From Planctomycetota bacterium (GTDB taxonomy: Bacteria; Planctomycetota; Planctomycetia; Pirellulales; Thermoguttaceae), in the NCBI GenBank assembly GCA_021784975.1, contig JAJYGU010000042.1:1-11559 (forward strand): a stretch of 11,559 bases of DNA, read 5' to 3'. A program made the translations under genes and the position numbers. The notes under the pieces were generated by a model. It saw nothing but the letters and a program-made list of their open reading frames with translations. It did not search any database and was not told where the DNA came from. Position 1 is the stretch's first letter, and each line of letters opens with the position of its first letter. Below are positions 6,545 through 11,559 of the stretch, in pieces.

Positions 6545-8629
6545 CTACCGTGCAAAAACCGTTTTTATTTTCTCAAGGCACGCTTTTGCCTGCTCGGTCT
6601 TGCCCATCCTCTCGTAGCACGTGCTCATATTGAGGTAGCACAAGGCGGAATTAGGCGACTTCGGGGCCAACCGGATAGCCGTTTCATAGGCGTCGATCGC
6701 CTGCTCATATTCTCGGAGACCCAGGCAGCAACCGCCCAACTCAACATAGTTATCCGGATCACTCGGCGCTAGTTCGGCAGCCATTTTGAGTTCGGCCAAC
6801 GCATCAAGCTCGCGGTCGAGTTCTTTATAGCAATAGCCTCGCAGATTGTAGACCCTCGCGCAGCGAGGAACGCGCCGCAAGAGTTGCTCAACGACTTTGA
6901 GCGCCTCGCCGAATCTTCCCTGCTGCGCAAGTGATTCACCCAAGTATAGGTACGATGGAGAGAACCCTGGGTTTAACTGGATCGCTTTTGCAAAACACGT
7001 CTCTGCCAGTTGTTCATCCTTGTTGACTCGGGCAATCGATTGGTGTTGCTCCGCCGAAAACGAATTGGATGCAGCGAAGGCTGCCGCCTCGCTCTGAAAC
7101 GCCCTCAATGCGGCGAATCTGCCGATCGTGAAGTGAAGTAAATATTCCCAACCGCCCATCTGACCGGCAGCAGTTCGCCCCATGGATTCAAGAGACCGGG
7201 CGTATGCTTGATCGCCAAACGGTTGACTGCCGATTTTCTCCTTGCCTTTCGACAAGAACTCCAGGAACTCGCCGGTAACTTTCCCTTTCTTTTTGAGTGA
7301 CCATGAGGCAAACCTTGCTGAGGAGTATGCATCATCTTCCTCCGCGTTGATCCCGGACCCGCGCCAGAGTTGTCGCGTATTGATGGGGCCCGTCAGTAAC
7401 TTAATAACCTCCGACGCCGGGACGGCGAAGTTCAAGTTCTGCCCTCCACGCCGCTGAGCAATCACCACTCCGACCACTTGACCGGTCGCGTCCAGGAGGG
7501 GCCCCCCGCTCGATCCGGGACTGACGGGCGCGGTAGTTTGAAGCCAGTAACTTCCTTCGCCGACCTCTCGTCTGCCGCTGATAATCCCATCGCTCAACGA
7601 CGCCTCAAGTCCTTTCGGGCTTCCGATCGCGTAGACCTTCTGGCCGATCGGCGGAGATGGTCCTTCGGCGATTCGCAAGGGTGCAATTGGCTTAGAATCA
7701 TTTGTTCGGTGGTAGGCCACAAACACGACCGCGAGATCCAGGTCTTCGCGTTCCATGATTACTTCAGTGATTTCTCCCGATCCGCCATCATCGAGGCGCA
7801 CCTCTGCGGTTGCTGCCGATCGAATTACGTGATAGTTGGTTATCACGTATGCCCACACGAGCGTGCCACCTGCCCAAGGATGACCATTTTTCGTCAAGGC
7901 ATGAAGTGCATATCGTGCTCCCACCAGGTCCCCTGGAATAAAGAAGCCGGTGCCTTGGCAAGCATCGAGGCCAGAGTCGTCTTTTGTCAGGATGGTGACA
8001 ACAGCAGCCCGGCAGTTCGCATAGAGGGCCACCGGATCGAGCATTTTCCCACTTGCGTGCGCTGCTGGCCTCTCTGCAACCGGATGCTGCGCCAACCGAT
8101 CGCCATTCTTTTTGGCCACTTCTTGCCCTGTTCGCCCGGAGGCTACCGGCACGTCCGCAAGCATTGTCTCCCAATCGACCTGCTTGACTGGCTGTTGCCC
8201 AGCTTTCTCGGACGCCGATCCAACGAATGCGGTCTTAGAATCTTGGCCCACCGGCGGAGCCGCCGTATAGTTGCCAGCGTGAAACACTACGATTCCAGCC
8301 GCTAGCACGGCCACGGAAGTTACAGCGAGAATTCCCGTCACGCACCAACCCTTCATCCGTGTTGGACTGTCCGGCAACGCCGGCTCGACAGATCGCACTT
8401 CGGTATCGACGGAGGGGCTGCTTGCCACATAGCTCGGATTCGCTTGGGATGGCTTCGCGGATAGAACACTGAGCGTCCTTACTTCTCGCCACTCCATCCA
8501 CGACCGCTTGCGGATCATCGTGTCCGCGCCGATTTCGCCACGCCCCAGTAGCTCTTGCAACCGTTCGCGGGAGCAAGGGCCACGCTCATCGGTAGCGACT
8601 ACATAGAACCATTCGTCGGCGCCTTCCAT
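6545..8629 (-). CDS. Membrane-anchored GYF_2 / trypsin-like serine protease / TPR protein
   Basis: The 694-residue protein reads in order as follows. A GYF_2 domain spans about 5-52 ('EWFYVVATDERGPCSRERL', W45, W47). A Ser/Pro-rich linker is followed by one transmembrane helix at about 94-117, and a second linker runs to about 195. A trypsin/HtrA-like protease follows at about 200-415, with its triad visible: H267 in 'ITNYHVI', D298 in 'DLDLAVV' and S374 in 'PGSSGGPLL'. The C-terminus carries at least three TPR units over about 535-690 ('NPGFSPSYLYLGESLAQQGRFGEAL'). About 27 residues are inserted between the first protease strand and the His motif. The GYF_2 domain should be cytoplasmic and the protease and TPRs outside. 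No PDZ domain is present; the TPRs may take over substrate binding. The start has AAAGG 8 bases upstream. A quality-control or signalling protease is an inference. Confidence 0.9.
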   Translation of the reverse strand: MEGADEWFYVVATDERGPCSRERLQELLGRGEIGADTMIRKRSWMEWREVRTLSVLSAKPSQANPSYVASSPSVDTEVRSVEPALPDSPTRMKGWCVTGILAVTSVAVLAAGIVVFHAGNYTAAPPVGQDSKTAFVGSASEKAGQQPVKQVDWETMLADVPVASGRTGQEVAKKNGDRLAQHPVAERPAAHASGKMLDPVALYANCRAAVVTILTKDDSGLDACQGTGFFIPGDLVGARYALHALTKNGHPWAGGTLVWAYVITNYHVIRSAATAEVRLDDGGSGEITEVIMEREDLDLAVVFVAYHRTNDSKPIAPLRIAEGPSPPIGQKVYAIGSPKGLEASLSDGIISGRREVGEGSYWLQTTAPVSPGSSGGPLLDATGQVVGVVIAQRRGGQNLNFAVPASEVIKLLTGPINTRQLWRGSGINAEEDDAYSSARFASWSLKKKGKVTGEFLEFLSKGKEKIGSQPFGDQAYARSLESMGRTAAGQMGGWEYLLHFTIGRFAALRAFQSEAAAFAASNSFSAEQHQSIARVNKDEQLAETCFAKAIQLNPGFSPSYLYLGESLAQQGRFGEALKVVEQLLRRVPRCARVYNLRGYCYKELDRELDALAELKMAAELAPSDPDNYVELGGCCLGLREYEQAIDAYETAIRLAPKSPNSALCYLNMSTCYERMGKTEQAKACLEKIKTVFAR

Positions 8630-8661
8630 AAGAACTGCCTTTCGTGTTGGTCGATCCGGCG

Positions 8662-8874
8662 TCAGTTCATTCCCTTATGCTGATCATGAGCTCCGGTGCG
8701 ATTCAATTCGGGCTTTAGCGTAACTTTGCCCACGAGCGCCAAGTCGGCCAAAACTACTTCTTGCAATCCAAGAGTCTCGCTGGAATATTTCTGGGAGTGC
8801 GTTTTGCCCTGACGCACCAACAAGAAGGGCGCCGGAAACCGATCTGTTCCCGCAACCCCCGCCAAGATGCACAT
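8662..8874 (-). CDS. Doubtful 70-residue open frame
   Basis: The frame runs MCILAGVAG to the end, 32 bp before the protease start. It begins inside structured repeat copy A and has no good ribosome binding site. Some of it looks protein-like ('SSETLGLQEVVLADLALVGKV'), but no family is recognised. The frame stays open upstream of the ATG through the repeat hairpins, so the open length may be by chance. It could instead be leader RNA of the protease gene. Confidence 0.22.
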   Translation of the reverse strand: MCILAGVAGTDRFPAPFLLVRQGKTHSQKYSSETLGLQEVVLADLALVGKVTLKPELNRTGAHDQHKGMN

Positions 8875-8980
8875 GAAACAGCTCGGCCCGACGCCCCGTC
8901 TTGGGGCGCGCTCCTGACGCTGCTCTCGTAAACCAAAGCCCGAAGGCTCAGGTTGCTGCTATTGCCGGACCGTTCAGACA
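8822..8980 (-). ncRNA. Structured repeat, copy A (candidate RNA or leader)
   Basis: This copy aligns with copy B (9471-9640) along its length. Shared blocks in minus-strand order are TCTGAACG, CAACCTGAGCC, GAGCAG, the GC hairpin, GCTGTTT, TGTGC with CTTGG, and GGCGCCCTT. Hairpins: AGCC-UUCG-GGCU (8937-8948), a C(UUCG)G loop when read on the minus strand, with a further G-U pair possible only on that strand; and CGCCCC with GGGGCG (8892-8908) around a 5-base loop. It lies between the small membrane gene and the protease gene. RNA nature and strand are inferred from loop types and pairing; the family is not one I recognise. Confidence 0.5.
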
Positions 8981-9010
8981 CAACCTTCGGCTCCGTGTTC
9001 GGTTTGGCGG

Positions 9011-9445
9011 TCACGGTAGATTCTCCGACATCTGTGCCCAAAGCTTCTCCGGAATCGTCCCCGCTCTCGTCGGTGGATATGCAAACGCGAGGAGGCACGA
9101 AAGCACATTCCACAGTATGGAGACACACGCATCACCGATGCGACCCAAGACGAAAAAGACCACAGCCACAAAGATGTTCGCGGGCAGGGATACTAGGATG
9201 TTGTTGAAAAGGGAAACAATCATCCCTAATCGCAAGCTTACGAACCGCGATCGTATCGGACACCACAGCAACGAGCAGGCGGCCAGTGCGAGGCAAAGCT
9301 GCCACCAATTGAACCAAAACAACCCTATGGGGGCTATCGCGCGAGTTGCAAAAACTGGCAAAGCCTCCCATTCAAGGGAGCGAGCGAGAACCAGCCGCGA
9401 CGAATCTCCTTCCGAGAAAGTCATTCCCAACAGCCGCCAAGTCAT
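9011..9445 (-). CDS. Small multi-pass membrane protein, unknown
   Basis: GGGAGGT, 5 bases before the ATG at 9445, is the strongest Shine-Dalgarno in the window and supports this 144-residue frame over the longer opposite frame 8901-9719, which is polar and lacks motifs. After a polar N-terminus of about 30 residues, hydrophobic stretches appear at about 37-61 ('GLFWFNWWQLCLALAACSLLW'), 72-101 (one or two passes, 'LPANIFVAVVFFVLG') and 105-123. Basic residues between the first two (RSRF, RLR) suggest an orientation by the positive-inside rule. The last 20 residues are soluble. No family or active site is recognised. The gene sits between the two copies of the structured repeat, an arrangement that may matter for its regulation or movement. 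Confidence 0.68.
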   Translation of the reverse strand: MTWRLLGMTFSEGDSSRLVLARSLEWEALPVFATRAIAPIGLFWFNWWQLCLALAACSLLWCPIRSRFVSLRLGMIVSLFNNILVSLPANIFVAVVFFVLGRIGDACVSILWNVLSCLLAFAYPPTRAGTIPEKLWAQMSENLP

Positions 9446-9470
9446 CGGGCACCTCCCGGTGTCTCAAATG

Positions 9471-9640
9471 AAAAGGGCGCCGTCCAGCCGCTCGCACCGC
9501 CCCGACCAAGGGGCACAGCAAAACAGCCAGCCGACGCCCCTTGCGGGGCGCGGTCCAGGCTGCTCTTGCTGTTCAAGAGCCATACGGCTCAGGTTGGTCG
9601 TTTGGTGCGAAGCAGTTGGACGCTTGCGCGTCGTTCAGAT
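9471..9640 (-). ncRNA. Structured repeat, copy B (candidate RNA or leader)
   Basis: Minus-strand hairpins in order: GACGC-GCAA-GCGTC (9619-9632), GAGCC-GTAT-GGCTC (9577-9590), GCTCTTG-AACAG-CAAGAGC (9562-9580) and CGCCCC-GCAA-GGGGCG (9535-9550). Two have GCAA (GNRA) loops on the minus strand only. The second and third share bases 9577-9580 and exclude each other, as in an attenuator. The element ends about 25 bases before the membrane gene start, so it would form that gene's 5' leader. Copy A is its diverged relative. No T-run follows, so simple termination is not supported. Confidence 0.5.
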
Positions 9641-9651
9641 TGTCTTCATGG

Positions 9652-9700
9652 CCGTGCGGGTGGCACGGACGGTAGTAGTCCCTCGTGTAAGCACTTACAC
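9652..9700. repeat. Two inverted repeats upstream of structured copy B
   Basis: CCGTGC and GCACGG (9652-9668, 5-base spacer), and GTGTAAG and CTTACAC (9685-9700, 2-base spacer), are perfect. The second is compact and AT-richer than its surroundings and looks like an operator for the minus-strand transcript. No promoter could be placed with confidence. Confidence 0.4.
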
Positions 9701-9719
9701 CCGGCAAACACCAATCTAG

Positions 9720-9967
9720 TCTAATTGCCCGCCGTCACGGTGGAAAGTCACCACCCGAGAAAAACGCTGATGGCAGGGTGAACGTGGCGAACGGTTGGGT
9801 CAGCGGAGGGGCGCGGTGTGCCGCGCGGGATCGGTCTCTGACGGGCAGGTGGACACGGACTCGTGCCATCGCCGCCCTTGCCGTCAATCTGCCCCAGGTA
9901 GACCCAGTGGGAAACCGGCGAAGTCCAGAAAGGCTGGCGCTAGTCCACGCCTGCCATCGCCAATTCG
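9720..9967. other. 248 bp with no recognisable content
   Basis: Open frames on both strands (9735-10010 minus, 9778-9978 plus) are arginine- and proline-rich and without ribosome binding sites. I see no repeat, RNA or promoter to report. Confidence 0.35.
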
Positions 9968-10597
9968 CTAGCGGCTGACTCGGACAAGCGATTGTCCGCA
10001 CGTCGGACATGTTTCCCCGAACCCTTCCATGAGTCGGTCCAACTCGGCCTGCATCTCCTCAATCCGCACCGTCTCCTCCCGACGCGCCCTCAACATCCAC
10101 TCGTCCTGCCCCTTCTTCACCAACACCTTCGGCACAAACACGTCGTAAAACCATCGCCGATGGTCCGCCGCGTACTCCAACATCCCCACGGCCGCTACAC
10201 TCGGCGCCGGCTCCGCTAACTCCAACTTCACATACGCCTCCCGCTCGTCCTTCTTCCCCCGGTACGTCGTCACCAACTTCAAGTTGTCGTACACCCACTT
10301 CCCATCAACCTCCGGCGATGTCCCAAGCGGTATCTTGCCCCAACTAGGTGGAATAGGCGCTGTCCCAGCCAAATACCACCCGTCAAGCGATATCCCAGCC
10401 CGTAACGCAGCCTTGCCCTCCCGTGCCCTCGCAGCTACCGCCGCTTCCTGTTCAGGCGTCCTCGAAGCGTGTAGCAGCCTCAGATTCTCCCCACGACGCG
10501 ATCTGCGAGAACCATCAGTAGAACAACCAGTAGCTCGTCCAGTAGTGTCGCCAGTAGACTTTGCACCGTCCATAACCGCCAACCTACCACGCCCCAT
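9968..10597 (-). CDS. Unknown protein with C-terminal CxxC and a four-residue repeat
   Basis: Numbered from the ATG at 10597, the protein has 209 residues. Residues 14-30 are a Thr/Gly repeat ('STGDTTGRATGCSTDG'). A basic segment and a helical one ('TPEQEAAVAARAREGKAAL') follow. The central part is mixed alpha-beta with many aromatics ('GKWVYDNLKLVTTYRGKKDEREAYVKLEL', in two pieces; 'DHRRWFYDVFVPKVLVKKG'). A charged helix follows at about 167-192, and the end is CPTCGQ (197-202), half of a zinc ribbon, so metal binding would need dimerisation. The frame continues upstream to 10684 with plausible sequence ('RKFWPKPAGSHGKRLAEW') but no start codon there, so the 5' end may be wrong or damaged. 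No family recognised; a mobile-element or phage-like accessory protein is a guess. Confidence 0.6.
   Translation of the reverse strand: MGRGRLAVMDGAKSTGDTTGRATGCSTDGSRRSRRGENLRLLHASRTPEQEAAVAARAREGKAALRAGISLDGWYLAGTAPIPPSWGKIPLGTSPEVDGKWVYDNLKLVTTYRGKKDEREAYVKLELAEPAPSVAAVGMLEYAADHRRWFYDVFVPKVLVKKGQDEWMLRARREETVRIEEMQAELDRLMEGFGETCPTCGQSLVRVSR
10516..10557. repeat. Exact 12-bp periodic motif within the CxxC protein gene
   Basis: CAGTAG occurs at 10516, 10528, 10540 and 10552, each exactly 12 bp apart, with the other six bases variable. On the coding strand each unit encodes [S/T/A]-T-[G/D]-x. It is a degenerate minisatellite that keeps the frame. Confidence 0.75.
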
Positions 10598-10930
10598 CCA
10601 TTCCGCAAGTCTCTTGCCGTGGCTTCCGGCTGGCTTCGGCCAAAACTTCCGAGCACTCGCCCCGCTCGCCGCTACCGTGCCACGCTACGCCAGTCCCGTC
10701 TGGAACCGCCGCTGAGCCCACAGGTACACCCCGCTGCCCTTTCCCGGCATACCGCCCCTTCCATCAGAAGGGGGCATGCCCTTATCAGGCCCTCTTATGT
10801 TGCCCCGACTTCCATCGTCCTGTTGGGCGTCGCTTGAGCGATAACTTGGCGGATGTGCGGTGTTGCCTGCGCAGGAAACTACCATCGGCCAGCATAGTGC
10901 AGCATTGCCGCCCGTCCCAACATTCGTTGA
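10598..10930. other. 333 bp between two minus-strand genes; no certain gene
   Basis: The part next to the CxxC gene (10598-10684) is an in-frame, start-less extension of it. Beyond a TAG at 10685-10687 lies a glycine-rich 66-residue minus-strand frame (10685-10885, 'GRGGMPGKGSGVYLWAQRRF'), which has no good ribosome binding site. GGGCATGCCC at 10772-10781 is a perfect palindrome. The two frames together could be one gene broken by a stop or frameshift, which I cannot establish. Confidence 0.35.
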
Positions 10931-11497
10931 CTATCTCGGATCGCCTCTAAGCCACGACCGGGCTTGATCGTCTGAGACGGACTTGGGAATAAGCTGGTCC
11001 ATCGCCCTTCGCTTCACCTGCTGAATCTGGCGATGAACGGCGGCCACGGCGTCGGCAGGGGTCAGAATGCCCTGCCGCCGCAGGATCGACCGGACAAGCC
11101 CATGCGCGCTGGCCCATTGCTTCCCCCCACGCCGCTTGTATCCTGCCAGGTCCAGCCGCCGCGCCAGTTCCCGGTACGACGCCCCTTGGGCGGCAAACTC
11201 GATCAACTTGAAGATCGTTTGCTGTTCAAGCCTATCTTCGATGAGGAGGGCCGGGTTCTTCGGGTGGGGCTTCCAACCATAAGGCGTCTTGTCGGGCCGC
11301 GTCATGCAGCGGGCATTGGCGTCCGGCCGCCTCTTGACCAGGTGGCGTTCCACCGTCATCATCCGCCGGGATAGATCGGTTACGATCTCGGCAAGCCCGG
11401 CAAGGGTCTGTGATTCTGGCGTGGGTTGAACGCTCTGACCCACTTTCCGCACATCTGGGTTCCATTTTCTGCGAATTATTTGAGGTGGGCAAGTCAT
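10931..11497 (-). CDS. Recombinase DNA-binding-type domain protein lacking the serine catalytic domain
   Basis: Residues about 67-140 of 188 match the 'Recombinase' domain found after the catalytic domain of large serine recombinases. The visible pattern is 'RPDKTPYGWKPHP', a residue run ending 'LIEDRLEQQTIFKLIEFAAQG', 'SYRELARRLDLAGYKRRGGKQW' and 'GLVRSILRR'. This corresponds to the family's P-[YF]-G-[YFW], E-x(3)-I, S-x-[RG]-x-[IL]-A and R-G-G-x-W sequence. The N-terminal 60 residues instead hold a possible short coiled coil ('LAGLAEIVTDLSRRMMTVERHL'). No S-x(n)-R catalytic motif is present. The ATG overlaps the stop of the upstream gene (ATGA), which supports this start and suggests a shared operon. 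It may be a DNA-binding partner, a split recombinase half or a regulator of excision. Confidence 0.8.
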   Translation of the reverse strand: MTCPPQIIRRKWNPDVRKVGQSVQPTPESQTLAGLAEIVTDLSRRMMTVERHLVKRRPDANARCMTRPDKTPYGWKPHPKNPALLIEDRLEQQTIFKLIEFAAQGASYRELARRLDLAGYKRRGGKQWASAHGLVRSILRRQGILTPADAVAAVHRQIQQVKRRAMDQLIPKSVSDDQARSWLRGDPR

Positions 11498-11559
11498 CGG
11501 CCATAGTCATTTGTGGGAAGCCCAAGGAGTTTGAGGAGGCGGCGTTGCAAACGCGTCAA
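11494..11559 (-). CDS. C-terminal end of an unknown gene (cut by window edge)
   Basis: The frame is open from the window edge to a TGA at 11494-11496, giving 21 residues ending 'RRLLKLLGLPTNDYGR'. The stop overlaps the next start as ATGA, the usual form of coupled genes. The Leu/Arg-rich end is not enough to name a family. Confidence 0.5.
   Translation of the reverse strand: MTRLQRRLLKLLGLPTNDYGR

Noticed and set aside
9535..9550. Intrinsic terminator at the GC hairpin of copy B
   Set aside because: The stem is strong but no T-run follows on either strand.
8822..9640. Integron attC sites flanking the membrane gene
   Set aside because: Repeat-gene-repeat suggested cassettes, but I found no matching RYYYAAC and GTTRRRY core sites in either copy and no integrase of the tyrosine type in the window.
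8822..9640. CRISPR array
   Set aside because: There are only two copies, about 650 bp apart, diverged and too long for CRISPR repeats, and no cas gene is present.
8901..9719. 272-residue plus-strand open frame
   Set aside because: It is polar and Arg/Ser-rich with no motif or ribosome binding site. It overlaps the opposite-strand membrane gene, which has a strong Shine-Dalgarno and real hydrophobic segments.

Overview
The window looks like an accessory, mobile-element-rich stretch of a high-GC planctomycete chromosome or plasmid. The strongest lineage clue is the large protein at 4243-6357 (minus strand). It carries the 'EPLEDRSLLS' motif near its N-terminus, typical of planctomycete exported proteins, ahead of a beta-helix and a choice-of-anchor-Q-like region. 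The GYF_2-membrane-protease-TPR fusion at 6545-8629 is also a planctomycete-style architecture. No rRNA, tRNA or core housekeeping gene was recognised.

Left third (1-4000). The window opens inside the 3' end of an IS5-type transposase (plus strand). A 370 bp gap follows, then a compact AAA+ ATPase resembling a clamp-loader small subunit (496-1158), whose stop overlaps the start of an unknown 78-residue gene (ATGA). Facing these on the minus strand is a two-gene toxin-antitoxin operon: a Panacea/SocA-domain antitoxin (1813-2397) followed 8 bp later by an uncharacterised 121-residue protein in the toxin position (1439-1804). A 12-bp-arm palindrome and a TATACT -10 box lie upstream of this operon. 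A complete catalytic serine recombinase (3074-3988, plus) comes after a poorly coding stretch with nested inverted repeats.

Middle (4243-9640). Three convincing genes lie on the minus strand. They encode the 704-residue exported beta-helix/RTX-like protein, a membrane-anchored trypsin/HtrA-like serine protease with an N-terminal GYF_2 domain and C-terminal TPRs, and a small multi-pass membrane protein (9011-9445). The small membrane gene is bracketed by two diverged copies, in the same orientation, of a structured element of about 160-170 bp (8822-8980 and 9471-9640). When read as minus-strand RNA, the hairpins have GCAA or UUCG tetraloops and G-U-compatible changes, so I think these are a repeated structured RNA or leader. 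This is the most novel-looking item in the window.

Right end (9720-11559). A 248 bp stretch with nothing recognisable precedes an unknown minus-strand protein with a C-terminal CxxC (9968-10597). That protein has a four-residue repeat encoded by an exact 12-bp periodicity, and an uncertain 5' end. Beyond it lies a protein with the recombinase DNA-binding-type domain but no serine catalytic domain (10931-11497). Its start overlaps, by ATGA, the end of a gene cut by the window edge.

Overall, transposase remains, a full recombinase, a partial recombinase, a toxin-antitoxin pair and an AAA+ ATPase indicate a region built by repeated insertions next to a cell-envelope gene group.
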